A stretch of 64,000 nucleotides of DNA from positions 4,650,292-4,714,291 of the forward strand of contig NZ_CP022163.1 of the NCBI RefSeq assembly GCF_002305855.1, read 5' to 3'. Under the pieces are notes generated by a model. That model saw nothing but the letters and a program-made list of their open reading frames with translations, did not search any database and was not told the origin of the DNA. Source of the DNA: Melittangium boletus DSM 14713. Lineage in GTDB: Bacteria; Myxococcota; Myxococcia; Myxococcales; Myxococcaceae. This document shows, piece after piece, positions 46,343-55,145 of this stretch; positions within the stretch are counted from its first letter, which is position 1, and each line of letters begins with the position of its first letter. A program made the position numbers and the translations under genes.

Positions 46343-47692
46343 GTGTCCACCCGGCTTGTCGGTCCGCGTCCTTCTTGCGCACGGTTGAGTCCCCTGCTTG
46401 GCGGATGGTTTCTCCTCGTCCTCTTCCTCCAGTCCGCGTGCGTCACGGGCGCCCCTCGGGGCAGCCTCCTGGCGGGCTACCGCCATGACTCGCTCACGCC
46501 CCCTCCGGCACCCAAGGAGTACGTCACCCTCGTCTCCAGGAGCGACTTCGCACCCGTGCGGGTTTCGGACGCGGAGTTTCGCGAAGCCTTCTCGCAGCTC
46601 GTCCTGGAGGTGCCTCTGCGGGTTGCAACCCACCTCGCCAGACCGCTGGCCGGCCACTGGGTGCTGGCCTCCTGGTCCCCGGGTGGCGTGGACTCCAGCA
46701 TCGAGCGAGGCTACGCGCGCCTGTGCGAACGGCGCGGGTCGCCCGGGGACTGCTTCTGGCTCCTCGGGGATGGCTCGCACGACACCACCCTCAGTCACCA
46801 GGATAGATTCGCGCTGGCTCTCGGCCTCGCACTCACCCCCGCGGTGGATGCGGCCACGGGGGCCCTCCAGGACTTCTCCGAGCACGCCATGACGGCTCTG
46901 CTCACCGGCCTCTCCCTCTATCTCGTCGTGCTCATGGCGCCGGAGCCCATCTCCAAGGGCCTCGCGCTGGCGATGACCCTCTTTCTCTGGAGCTATCTCG
47001 GCCATGAGTTCTGGGGGTTGATTTCCGCCACGAAACAACTCTGGGACGAAGCGGACGCCGCCAGCACGTTCCTCGAACTGCGCGACGCGAGCGAGAGATA
47101 CGCCCAGGTGCTGGGGCCCAACACCCTGCGCGTTCTCATCATCCTCGCCACTTGGAGGGCGGGGACCAAGGGCAACGAGGCCATGACGGGAAGCGGGCTG
47201 CCAGGTTTCCCCCAGGCCATGCGGAACGCCGCTACCATGGGCCGCTTCCGTCTGCCAGCAGCGGCATCCGAAGCGACGTCCGTGTCCGTGGTCGAGGGCA
47301 GACTCATTCTGACGCTTCCCTCCGGCTCGGGTGCCTTCCTCGCCATGCAGCAGGCGGATGGAGAGGAAGGGGAGCTCCATCACATCGCCACCGTGGAGAA
47401 CGAGAAGTCCTCCCATCGGGGCGGGCCCTGGACGCCAAAACTCAAGAAGTTCTTCGACAAGGCCGACATGTCGATGGAGGACACGGCGAACAAGGTTCGC
47501 GTCCCAGGCCACAAGGGGCCCCACCCGAAGGCGTACCATGAGCGAATCTATCAACGTCTCGCGGAGGCGGTGGAGGACTGCCAGACCACGGCGCAGTGCC
47601 GGGATGCGCTCACGCGGGAATTGGGGATGCTGGCCGGAGAACTCAAGAAGGTGGGCTCCGAACTCAACAAACTGGTGACCGGGGCTCAGTGA
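46343..47692 (+). CDS. SitA-like polymorphic toxin lipoprotein, AHH nuclease tip
   Basis: A 449-residue lipoprotein; GTG 46343 follows CGGAGG. The signal peptide ends in LQSAC (C33). The chassis (~115-275) matches the 16.6-kb toxin: CERRGSPGDC, DRFALALGLAL, ISKGLALAMTLFLWSYLGHEFWGL. The C-terminal ~110 residues are an AHH-type HNH nuclease: LHHIAT (H346, H347), GGPWTPKLKKFFDKA, GHKGPHPKAYH (H390, H394, H399). The usual Ala of AHH is Leu. SitA delivery by outer-membrane exchange is the expected route; nuclease activity is inferred. The next gene, 15 bases on, is the likely immunity gene. Confidence 0.88.
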   Translation: MSTRLVGPRPSCARLSPLLGGWFLLVLFLQSACVTGAPRGSLLAGYRHDSLTPPPAPKEYVTLVSRSDFAPVRVSDAEFREAFSQLVLEVPLRVATHLARPLAGHWVLASWSPGGVDSSIERGYARLCERRGSPGDCFWLLGDGSHDTTLSHQDRFALALGLALTPAVDAATGALQDFSEHAMTALLTGLSLYLVVLMAPEPISKGLALAMTLFLWSYLGHEFWGLISATKQLWDEADAASTFLELRDASERYAQVLGPNTLRVLIILATWRAGTKGNEAMTGSGLPGFPQAMRNAATMGRFRLPAAASEATSVSVVEGRLILTLPSGSGAFLAMQQADGEEGELHHIATVENEKSSHRGGPWTPKLKKFFDKADMSMEDTANKVRVPGHKGPHPKAYHERIYQRLAEAVEDCQTTAQCRDALTRELGMLAGELKKVGSELNKLVTGAQ

Positions 47693-47707
47693 GGCGAGGA
47701 GAGCGGC

Positions 47708-48958
47708 ATGGCGCAGAGGTATTTCGAGCTGACCGAGGACATGACCAGCCCAGACCGCTGGTTGTTGGGAAACCCGCTGGATGAGCGGGGGGAGGAAGTG
47801 CGCACGCGGCGGTTCATGAGCGGGGAGCCCACTCGCTTTAACGGTCTCCTTCGAGTTCCTGTCCACCACCCCGGCACTCCGCTCGATTTCACACGGGTCG
47901 ACCCAGGAGCCATTCCCGTGGTCACCGAAAAGGTGGCCCGTGTCCTGGCCGAGCTGGCTCCGGGTGACGTCCAACTCTTCCCCGTGGAAGTGCAGTCGCG
48001 GCCGGAGGCCTATTTCCTGGTCAACGTCGCGCGCCTCGTGAAGTGCATTGACGACGAGGCGTCCACGGAAGTGCTGTACTGGAAACCGGAGGATGGGCGG
48101 CCCGAAAAGGTCGGGCAGTACCGGGATGTATACGGGATGCGCATCGACCCCTCCCAGGTCGCCGATGCCAAGGTTTTCCGTCCCTCGGGGTGGAGAGTGG
48201 CTCTCATCGTCGCCAGCGACGTGAAGGAGGCCCTTGAGCGCACCGGTGCCACGGGGCTCGACTTCCGAGAGGTCACGGGCCCCGGACGCCAGAGCGTCGA
48301 GCCGCAACCACTGGCGCGTTCACACATGGACTGGCTGCGGCAGGCGGATGCCGCACGCGAAGCCGCCTGGCGCACCCTCGGCGAACTGGAGGAAGCAGCC
48401 ATTGTGCCGATTGTCTCCGTGGGTCCTGAGTGGCCGGGCCAACGGCGGGCTTGGCGCGTCATCCACCGTGCGATGCGACGGCTCCTGCTGGTGACGGATG
48501 GCCTCTCCGATCCCTTCCCTGGACACGAGGCGCCGTCCGTGGGCTTCGGCTTGGAACTCGCCATCGAAACCGACGAGCCTGTCCAGGATGTTCAGGGGAG
48601 TTGGGCCCTCGGGGTCCTCCAGCGCGTGGCGAACGAAGTCGCGGAACATGAGCGAGTGCGCACCGCCGCTCTGACGGGCCAGCTGACCATGGAGGTGTCG
48701 GGAAAGGAAATGCCCAGGTCCCTCGTCACCCAAGAGGGTCGGGTGGGCGTGCTGCTCGGACTGGCATCGAACACCCTTCCCCGGCACTTCGCGACTCCGG
48801 CGGGTGAGGTGCGGCTTGTCACCGTCAAGACGCTGCTGCCCTCCGAGCTGGCCTACCGCGTACAGCACGGGAAGCAAGGCCGGGAGGAACTGGTGCGGCG
48901 CTTCGTGGAGAATGGTGAGGAGCACCTGTCTCGAGCCAGACGGCGTGCGGTGGTGTAG
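47708..48958 (+). CDS. Two-domain immunity protein, Imm11 (DUF1629)-like plus SUFU-like
   Basis: A 416-residue cytoplasmic protein. Residues ~1-190 resemble Imm11/DUF1629 (YFELTEDMTSPDRW, LFPVEVQSRPEAYFLVNV, GMRIDPSQVADAKVFR). Residues ~200-410 resemble SUFU, seen in VGFGLELAIETDEP, WALGVLQRVANEV and VKTLLPSELAYRV. Both families are recurrent immunity domains for polymorphic toxins; two in one chain suggests protection from more than one toxin or from a variable tip. It is followed by a strong terminator, so toxin and immunity form a closed two-gene unit. Confidence 0.78.
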   Translation: MAQRYFELTEDMTSPDRWLLGNPLDERGEEVRTRRFMSGEPTRFNGLLRVPVHHPGTPLDFTRVDPGAIPVVTEKVARVLAELAPGDVQLFPVEVQSRPEAYFLVNVARLVKCIDDEASTEVLYWKPEDGRPEKVGQYRDVYGMRIDPSQVADAKVFRPSGWRVALIVASDVKEALERTGATGLDFREVTGPGRQSVEPQPLARSHMDWLRQADAAREAAWRTLGELEEAAIVPIVSVGPEWPGQRRAWRVIHRAMRRLLLVTDGLSDPFPGHEAPSVGFGLELAIETDEPVQDVQGSWALGVLQRVANEVAEHERVRTAALTGQLTMEVSGKEMPRSLVTQEGRVGVLLGLASNTLPRHFATPAGEVRLVTVKTLLPSELAYRVQHGKQGREELVRRFVENGEEHLSRARRRAVV

Positions 48959-48983
48959 CCGGCACGCCGGGTGCTCAACGAAA

Positions 48984-49011
48984 AAACCCGCGGCCGATGG
49001 GCCGCGGGTTT
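48984..49011. terminator. Bidirectional intrinsic terminator
   Basis: AAACCCGCGGCC (48984-48995), GATG loop, GGCCGCGGGTTT (49000-49011), with an A tract on the left and a T-rich tail (TTTCTTTT) on the right. It ends the toxin-immunity unit on the plus strand and the secreted-protein gene on the minus strand. Confidence 0.93.
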
Positions 49012-49050
49012 CTTTTGGAGTGGAGCCGGCTTGTCTCGGCGCCCGTGCGA

Positions 49051-49692
49051 TCAGTCACCCTGGGGCTGCAGGTACTTCGACACGACGGGGATGTTGTTGA
49101 GGTTGAAGGTGAGGCTCATGTCGGGCGTGGTCACCGGGATGGCGGGGATGGTGCCGCTCTGCTCGGGGAAGACGATCTGCTTGCCATTGAAGGTGAGCAG
49201 CTTGCCCGGCACGGTGAACTCGTGGCCCGTCAGGTTGAAGTAGAGGTCGCCCACGTCCACGAAGCCGCCGGGCACCGTGAAGGCCGAGCCGGGGATGTAG
49301 TAGGGGATGGCCGGGACCGTCACGCCCGACACATCCACGCAGCGGTAGCGGGTCAGGTTGATGAGCGGGATGTTGAGGCTGAAGCTGGGGATGGTCTCGT
49401 TGATTTCCGGGATGGAGAAGATCGGCGAGCCCTCGGTGATCAGATCCAGGCCCGGCAGGTTCAGCGAGTAGCCGAGGATGTTCTGCGCCGTCTCATCCAG
49501 GTGCACCTTCACCGGCTGCGCCAGGGCCAGGCTGCCCGGGATGTGGATGGGGAAGGCCGGCGTGGTGACCGTCTGACCACCGACCTGGCCAATCACATAC
49601 ACGCAGGTCGTGCCCGCCAGGGCCATTCCGGGGACGGTCGAGGCAACGAGCGCGGCGCCAACGAGGAAACGCTTGAGGGAACGGGGGGTCAT
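49051..49692 (-). CDS. Exported beta-rich protein of unknown function
   Basis: ATG 49692 (GGAGAAGACC upstream) gives a 213-residue precursor with a signal peptide (LVGAALVASTVPGMALA). The mature part repeats short units built around Ile-Pro or Val-Pro (FPIHIPGS, SIPEINETIP, AIPYYIPGS, FTVPGK, AIPVTTPD), suggesting stacked strands. There are two Cys. I do not recognise the family. It stands alone between two terminators. Confidence 0.7.
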   Translation of the reverse strand: MTPRSLKRFLVGAALVASTVPGMALAGTTCVYVIGQVGGQTVTTPAFPIHIPGSLALAQPVKVHLDETAQNILGYSLNLPGLDLITEGSPIFSIPEINETIPSFSLNIPLINLTRYRCVDVSGVTVPAIPYYIPGSAFTVPGGFVDVGDLYFNLTGHEFTVPGKLLTFNGKQIVFPEQSGTIPAIPVTTPDMSLTFNLNNIPVVSKYLQPQGD

Positions 49693-49802
49693 GGTCTTCT
49701 CCGGGTAGGAAGAGCCGCGGGGCTGCCGGAGGGGGTTCCGGTTCGCCATCGCGCCTTCAATAGGTATTGGCGGGAAAACCGGTGATTGGATCAAACCCGA
49801 TT

Positions 49803-49827
49803 AAAAAACTTTTTCCGGATATTCCGG
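49803..49827 (-). terminator. Terminator after the Ig-like lipoprotein gene
   Basis: On the minus strand CCGGA-ATA-TCCGG (49815-49827) is followed by AAAAAG and six T residues (49803-49808), just after the stop at 49829. A short but T-tailed hairpin, fitting the end of the three-gene caspase operon. Confidence 0.65.
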
Positions 49828-49828
49828 C

Positions 49829-50947
49829 TCAGTGGACCTTGAGGGTCAGCGACAGGCTCCGGGTGCCGAACACCGTCCCCAGCCACTCCGTGATGCAGAC
49901 GGTGAACTGGAAGCTGCCCGCCTGGGTGGGCGCGCCGGACAGGACGCCCTCCGGGGAGAGTTGGAGGCCCGGGGGCAGTGGCCCCTTTTCCAGCTTCCAG
50001 GAGGGAGCGAGCGTATTGGTGTTGGCCTGGAGCGCGTAGCTGTAGGCCTCGCCCTGGCGTGCGTCGGGGAGGGAGCGGGTGCGGATGCACAGGGTGGCCG
50101 GCGCGCAGGTGCTGGGGGTGATTTGCAGGTTCCGGGTGGCGCTTCGCGGAGGCCGCGCGGAGTCCGTCACCCGGACCTCGAAGGAGGACGCGGCCCCCGA
50201 CGCGTTCGACGTGCCCCGGACCGAGCCGTCCTCGTACAGGGCGAGGCCCGTGGGGAGGGCGTTGCCCGCCGAGAGCTCGAAGGTGTAGGGCGGCCTGCCT
50301 CCGAGGGCGGGAATCCGCTCCGTGTAGGCCCGGCCGCTCGGGACGTCCGCGAGGATGAGCGGCCCGGCCACCCGCAGCACCGGGTGGATGCGCACGGAGA
50401 GGGCCTGGCTCACGCGCCGCGGCTCCGGGGCGGCCTCATCCCTCACCTCGAGGGTGAAGGAGAAGTCGCCGTCGCCCGAGGGCGTGCCGGAGAGGATGCC
50501 CCTCGCTCCGTCGAGGGTGAGGCCCGCGGGTAGCACGTCGGCGGTGGTGAAGTGGTAGGGCGGCGTGCCTCCCTGGACCTGGAAGGTGAAGGAGAAGCCC
50601 TCCTCCGTCACTCCGTCCGGAGGCCGCTCGGCTCCGAGCAGGAGCGGAGGAACCTCCTCCCCCCCGTCCTGGCCTCCATCCGGCGGGGGTTCGGCGCCCG
50701 CGTCCGTTCCGGCATCGGCGCCGGCGTCGGCCCCGGGACCGTCGCTGTCCGGCGCCGGGGGCTCCTCGAGGGGACAGGGCCCGAGCGCGCCACAGTCCGG
50801 CAGGCAGAGGCCTTCCGGAGCGAGGCAGGTGAAGCCCGAGGGGCACCCGCCCTGGTCATCACAGGCGGGGTAGCGCGAGAAGTCCGGCGCGAAGACACAC
50901 GCGCCCACGGCCAGCAGCAGCGCTGCTCCCGGAAGCCAGCGGCTCAT
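49829..50947 (-). CDS. Lipoprotein with putative Ig (He_PIG-like) domains
   Basis: A 372-residue lipoprotein; the signal peptide ends in LAVGAC. Next are a Cys-rich knot (ACDDQGGCPSGFTCLAPEG), an Asp/Ala/Gly linker with GADAG repeats, then three Ig-like units marked by GGTPPYHF, GGRPPYTFEL and repeats of LPTGL/LPPGL followed by G-LSG-P. This is the He_PIG putative-Ig layout common on myxobacterial surfaces. ATG 50947 overlaps the previous stop (ATGA); it is the last gene of the caspase operon. Confidence 0.82.
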   Translation of the reverse strand: MSRWLPGAALLLAVGACVFAPDFSRYPACDDQGGCPSGFTCLAPEGLCLPDCGALGPCPLEEPPAPDSDGPGADAGADAGTDAGAEPPPDGGQDGGEEVPPLLLGAERPPDGVTEEGFSFTFQVQGGTPPYHFTTADVLPAGLTLDGARGILSGTPSGDGDFSFTLEVRDEAAPEPRRVSQALSVRIHPVLRVAGPLILADVPSGRAYTERIPALGGRPPYTFELSAGNALPTGLALYEDGSVRGTSNASGAASSFEVRVTDSARPPRSATRNLQITPSTCAPATLCIRTRSLPDARQGEAYSYALQANTNTLAPSWKLEKGPLPPGLQLSPEGVLSGAPTQAGSFQFTVCITEWLGTVFGTRSLSLTLKVH

Positions 50948-51681
50948 GGCGTCTCCCAGACGAAGAGCAGGGTGCCTCCCACGCCCAGCAGCGCGCCCGC
51001 TCCCCACAGTGCATTGGCCGCGCGCGCGCGCGTGCGTCCCTGCTGGAGTTGACGGGCGAAGCAGTCGCGGAAGGCGGGGCCCTCGCCCGTGCAGCCCGCG
51101 CTCCCGGTGGACAGCACCGACTGGGTGTGCCGCGCCGCCAGCCCGAAGCCCACGCCCGCCGCGAGCGCCACGCCCCCCGCGGCCCAGAGGACCTGGGGCC
51201 AGGGGCCTCGTGTCACCCGCGGGGGCGCGCTCTGGCGTCCCCACGAGCCCTGGAACGCCTCGCGCAGCCGCGCCTCGTCCTCCTTCGGGGCCTCCGGGGA
51301 GAGCTCGAGCGTGGCATGTGATTCCAGGCCCTCGCGATCCACCACGGTGAGCGCCACGCCGCGCGCGCCGCCCACCCCGAGCGCCGTCCCGCGCACCAGC
51401 CGGTCCGCCCCGAGCGCCAGCACCTGCGCGCCCCGGCACGCCGCGTCCGAGCAGCCCGCGAGCCGTCCGCCCCGCGCGCGCAGCCGCGCCACCGTGTCCG
51501 CGCGCGGCTCCAGACACGTGCCCGGCAGGCCCTCCACCGCCCGGCGCACGGTCTCCTCCACCTGGCGGGCCTCGGCCGAGGAGAGCACCACGGGTTGCAG
51601 GGGCACCAGCACCACGCGCTCCCCCGGCGGGCAGGAGGCCTGGGTGAGCACGAGCGTGAGCGCGAGGGACAGGAGGCTCAT
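50944..51681 (-). CDS. Exported/membrane protein of the caspase operon
   Basis: A 245-residue protein with a signal peptide (LLSLALTLVLTQA) and two C-terminal hydrophobic segments (LWAAGGVALAAGVGFGLAA, LWGAGALLGVGGTLLFVW). The middle has a CLEP...GCSDAACRGAQVLALGADRLVRG pattern seen in myxobacterial proteins that bind or sense at the envelope; the function is unknown. It overlaps both neighbours by ATGA, so the three genes are translationally coupled. Confidence 0.75.
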   Translation of the reverse strand: MSLLSLALTLVLTQASCPPGERVVLVPLQPVVLSSAEARQVEETVRRAVEGLPGTCLEPRADTVARLRARGGRLAGCSDAACRGAQVLALGADRLVRGTALGVGGARGVALTVVDREGLESHATLELSPEAPKEDEARLREAFQGSWGRQSAPPRVTRGPWPQVLWAAGGVALAAGVGFGLAARHTQSVLSTGSAGCTGEGPAFRDCFARQLQQGRTRARAANALWGAGALLGVGGTLLFVWETP

Positions 51682-52937
51682 GGCGAGAGATCCGGCTGTT
51701 GCTCGTCGGCCACGGGCGACTGCCCGATGCTGGCCATGTAGCCTTGGTAGAAGCGCGGCCCGAAGGGCACGGAGAAGAGCCGGTCGCGGAAGGCGTCCTC
51801 CACGGCGCCCCGCGCGGCGAAGGTGTTCTCCCTCCAGGCGAGGCCGCCCGCGTCCACCACCGCGCCCTCGCGGGAGAAATGGAAGGGCGCCTCCCGCCCC
51901 GTCGAGCGCAGGAAGTAGCGCTGGGTGGCGGGCAGTCCCAGCACCACCGAGCGCTCGCGCTCCTTGTTCAGCTCCGCCACGCGCAGCCCCCGGGCGTCCT
52001 CCACCCACACCCGGCCCTCGAGCCCCGGCGGCATCAACAGGAAGCCCAGGCGCGAGCGGTCCCCCAGGTCCACCAGGGGCGCGTTCCGGTCCAGCGCGGG
52101 CGGTTGGATGGACACCTCGAGCCGGCCCCGCACGTCGTCCACGCCCTGGTTGGCCGCGGCGATGAAGGCGCTCAGCTCCGAGTACTCCACCCGTCCGTCC
52201 GCGTTGACGTCCGCGGCGCCCGCGAGCGCGGAGAGCACCTGGTGGCTGAACACGCCCGAGCGGATGGCGCTCCACTCGTGGCTTTCCTGCTCGCGCGTGG
52301 TGGACAGCACCGCGCCCACATGCGGGTAGCGCGAGAGCTCCCGCGCGGCGAGCGTCTCCCGGACCGCCACCGCCTGGGCGGGCGCCACGGGCAAGGCGCC
52401 CCGCGAGTTGACGAAGTAGTACGAGTCGCACGCGTCCACGATGAGGTGGATGCGGCTCGCGGTGCTGGAGGCGAGCACCTGGGTGTACAGGTCCGTCCGG
52501 GTGAAGGCCCCATCGAGCAGGCTCACCGCGCCCTCACCCGCGGGCCCGCGCTTGCCGTGGCCGGTGAAGACGAAATAGAGCACGGGCTCGGCGCCCCGGG
52601 CCTTGTCCGCGGCCATGCGCGCGTTGAGCCGGGCGAGCGCGTCCCGGAGCGCGGCGCGGGTGGGCGGGGCCGTGCGGGCGGCGAGCCCCGGGTGCAGGGC
52701 CTGCGTGTCGGCGTCCAGCACCGTCAGCAGCACCGCCTCCTTCGTCCTCGGCGCCAACAACTCGTGGTAGCGCGCCCCGTCATCGTCGGCATAGCGCAAC
52801 GGCGCCTGCTGGGGCTCCGTCCCGGTGTTGTTGGCGAGGATGAGCGCGTAGGCGGGCCGCTCGGGCGCGGCGCTCGCGGTGGAGCCCCCGAGGAACACCG
52901 CGCAGCCGGCCGCCAGGGCACATCGAAGCAGTCGCAT
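51678..52937 (-). CDS. Secreted caspase-like (C14) peptidase with EF-hand
   Basis: ATG 52937 starts a signal peptide (LAAGCAVFLGGSTASA) of a 419-residue protein. The caspase fold carries the catalytic His in VFTGHGKRG (H127) and Cys in LIVDACDSYYF (C170). An EF-hand loop DVNADGRVEYSE (243-254) has all calcium ligands, so activity may be calcium-gated, as in some metacaspases. The C-terminal ~150 residues are beta-rich. It heads a coupled three-gene operon divergent from a sigma/anti-sigma pair, which may control it. Export of a caspase-like enzyme is unusual. Confidence 0.85.
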   Translation of the reverse strand: MRLLRCALAAGCAVFLGGSTASAAPERPAYALILANNTGTEPQQAPLRYADDDGARYHELLAPRTKEAVLLTVLDADTQALHPGLAARTAPPTRAALRDALARLNARMAADKARGAEPVLYFVFTGHGKRGPAGEGAVSLLDGAFTRTDLYTQVLASSTASRIHLIVDACDSYYFVNSRGALPVAPAQAVAVRETLAARELSRYPHVGAVLSTTREQESHEWSAIRSGVFSHQVLSALAGAADVNADGRVEYSELSAFIAAANQGVDDVRGRLEVSIQPPALDRNAPLVDLGDRSRLGFLLMPPGLEGRVWVEDARGLRVAELNKERERSVVLGLPATQRYFLRSTGREAPFHFSREGAVVDAGGLAWRENTFAARGAVEDAFRDRLFSVPFGPRFYQGYMASIGQSPVADEQQPDLSP

Positions 52938-53133
52938 GGAGCCTGGAGTGTCCCCGGGAGACGCGGGACGGAGCAAGGGTGGTCTGGAAAAACCCGGAAA
53001 ATGGGTGCCCGGCCGCTCCTCTGTCCTCTGGCCAACCTCCGCCGCCTTTTTTCTCAGGAAGTGATCCAACCCCCGCCGCCGCGGACAACTGGGGTCAGCG
53101 GGGACGGATGACGCGGGAGGCGGGGCACGCTAA

Positions 53134-53784
53134 GTGGCCGAGGTGATGGAGTGGGACGCACGGACATTACAGGCTTTCCGCGACGGCGATCCGGAGACGA
53201 TGGGACGGGTGTACCGGGCGCATGCGGAGGGGTTGGCCAGGATGCTCCGGGGCATGGCCTGGCGGACGCGGGGCGGGGGCCCGTTCCGGGGTGCCCTGGA
53301 GGTGGAGAACGCGGTGCTGGAGACGTTCGCGAGGGCCTTCGAGCCGAGGACGCGGCTGGCCTACGACGGGCTGCGCCCGTACCAGCACTTCCTGATGGGC
53401 ATCGCGCGCAACGTGCTGCTGGAGCAGGCGCGCCAGCGCGAGGTGGCGGTGGGGCTGGAGCCTTTCGAGGAGGTGGGCGAGATGGCGGCGGAGGAGGCGG
53501 CGGGCTCGGCGGGAGTGTTGGAGGATCAGGAAGTGGAGGGACTGTTGGCGAGCTTCAAGGACGGGCTGTCCCCGGAGGAGCGGCGGCTCTTCGAGATGCG
53601 CTTCGGCGAGGAGGGGGTGGCCCAGGAGAGCGCGGCGGAGCGCCTGGGGATGACGCGCATCCAGGTGCGGCGCCGGGAGTTGGGGTTGAAGACCCGGCTG
53701 CTCGAGTTCCTGCAGTCGCGGGGGTACCTCGAGGGCATCGAGGTCAAGGGGTGGAGTTTCCTCAAGCGGCGAGGCCAGTCATGA
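53134..53784 (+). CDS. Sigma-70 family (ECF-like) sigma factor
   Basis: A 216-residue sigma factor. Region 2 is around LRPYQHFLMGIARNVLLEQARQ, and region 4 is the helix-turn-helix SAAERLGMTRIQVRRRELGLK. A linker of ~45 acidic residues lies between. It overlaps a zinc anti-sigma gene by ATGA. The GTG 53134 start is uncertain; ATG 53146 is possible. The divergent caspase operon, 196 bases away, is the obvious candidate target. Confidence 0.85.
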   Translation: MAEVMEWDARTLQAFRDGDPETMGRVYRAHAEGLARMLRGMAWRTRGGGPFRGALEVENAVLETFARAFEPRTRLAYDGLRPYQHFLMGIARNVLLEQARQREVAVGLEPFEEVGEMAAEEAAGSAGVLEDQEVEGLLASFKDGLSPEERRLFEMRFGEEGVAQESAAERLGMTRIQVRRRELGLKTRLLEFLQSRGYLEGIEVKGWSFLKRRGQS

Positions 53785-54527
53785 GCCCATGCACGGACCC
53801 GCGGGCGAAGCAGGCCCTGCGGGCGCTCTTCGAGGGCGGACTGGACGCCGGGGGTTTCTCCCGCCTGCGCGAGCACGTGGCCAGGTGCGCGGAGTGCCGC
53901 GAGGTCTACGAGCGGTTGAGCCGGGTGGACTCCGCGCTGGAGAAGCGCGCCCTGCCCGAGCACCGACGGGCGCTCCTGGAACAGGAGCTCCTGGCGCGGC
54001 TGGCCACGGCGCCCGGGGCCGTGCGTCCGTCCGGGCACAAGCGCTTCTCGCTGCCCTCGTTCCTCCTGCCCTCGTTGGTGGGGCTGGCGGTGGCCGCGGT
54101 GGCGCTGGTGTGGGTGGTGCCGCGGCTGCGCGCGCCGGAGTCCGAATGGCAGGCGCGGGGCGGTTCGGGCACGAGCGCCTGGGGCCTCCGGGCCTTCTGT
54201 GTCGGGCCCGGGGGGCGCGTGCTCGCGGAGGCGAGCCCAGGTGGGGCGCTCGCGTGTGGCGAGGGCGACGCGGTGCAGTTCAGCTACACGGCTCCGGAGG
54301 CGGCGCGGCTGAGGGTGGAGGCGGCGGGCCCGTCCGGCGAGCCCCTGCGCTTCTTCCCGTCCGAGGGCCCCGCGGCCCCGGTGACGCCGGGCGTGGACGT
54401 GCCGCTCCCCCACAGCACGCCCGTCCAGGGGGGCTGGCTCGCGGCGCCCTTGAAGGTCCGCGCGAGCTTCGTGGACACCCAGGGCCGGGTGGTGTCCGAG
54501 ACGTCCCTCACGCTGTCGCCCCGGTGA
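53781..54527 (+). CDS. Zinc-finger anti-sigma factor, membrane spanning
   Basis: A 248-residue protein. The N-terminal ZAS motif is HVARCAECREVY (HxxxCxxC), a zinc site that holds the sigma factor. A single membrane helix (~95-115, LVGLAVAAVALVWVV) separates it from a periplasmic beta-rich sensor. The ATGA overlap with the sigma gene shows coupled synthesis. It likely releases the sigma factor on an envelope signal. Confidence 0.85.
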   Translation: MSPCTDPRAKQALRALFEGGLDAGGFSRLREHVARCAECREVYERLSRVDSALEKRALPEHRRALLEQELLARLATAPGAVRPSGHKRFSLPSFLLPSLVGLAVAAVALVWVVPRLRAPESEWQARGGSGTSAWGLRAFCVGPGGRVLAEASPGGALACGEGDAVQFSYTAPEAARLRVEAAGPSGEPLRFFPSEGPAAPVTPGVDVPLPHSTPVQGGWLAAPLKVRASFVDTQGRVVSETSLTLSPR

Positions 54528-54542
54528 CGGGCGGCACGCACC

Positions 54543-55043
54543 TCACGTCAGCTCGAAGACGGCATCCCCCTGGAAGGGCACCTCATCGCAGTTGTCCGCG
54601 GGGTGGGTGTCCTTGCGCCCGAGCACGAGGAAGTCGGTCTCCACCTCCAGGGCGAGCGTCGGGTGGTGCCAGGTGCCCGGCGCGTAGTTGACGCCCTGGT
54701 GGCCATTGGTGACGAAGACGCGCAGCGTGGCGGGGTCCGGGGCGTCGCGTCCCAGGGCCACCACGACGAGGAAGGGCCTCTCTCCGAGCGGGAGGAAGAG
54801 CTGGCTGGACAGCGGGTGGCGCTCCAGCCGGGTGCAGCGCAGCGGGAAGAGCGCGGGTTGCACCCGGAAGAGGCTGAGCAGGGCGCGGCCTCCTTCCCGA
54901 TCGAGCGCCAGGGCCGCCACGTCGTCGTAGCGCCACGCCGTGCCACTATTAATGATGCGCCCGCCGGTCTCGGGGACCTCCACCACCTCGCCATATCCCG
55001 CGAAGGCCTCCGCCGTCAGCGCTTCCCGCATGGGTCGGATCAT
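54543..55043 (-). CDS. allA: Ureidoglycolate lyase
   Basis: A 166-residue AllA-family enzyme that splits ureidoglycolate into glyoxylate and urea in purine (allantoin) breakdown. The family segments are GRIINSGTAWRYDD, HPLSSQLFLPL and GVNYAPGTWHHPTLAL. The E. coli enzyme is of similar length. No other allantoin gene is nearby. ATG 55043 or 55031 could start it. It is convergent with the anti-sigma gene. Confidence 0.9.
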   Translation of the reverse strand: MIRPMREALTAEAFAGYGEVVEVPETGGRIINSGTAWRYDDVAALALDREGGRALLSLFRVQPALFPLRCTRLERHPLSSQLFLPLGERPFLVVVALGRDAPDPATLRVFVTNGHQGVNYAPGTWHHPTLALEVETDFLVLGRKDTHPADNCDEVPFQGDAVFELT

Positions 55044-55145
55044 CGCCGCTCATCCTTCCTGGAGACGCGTCCTCTCTCGGGAGTCCCGGGACGGCCTCTC
55101 CAGGGTTATGACATGGTTCGCACTGTTTCTCCGAGGGAGGCGAAG

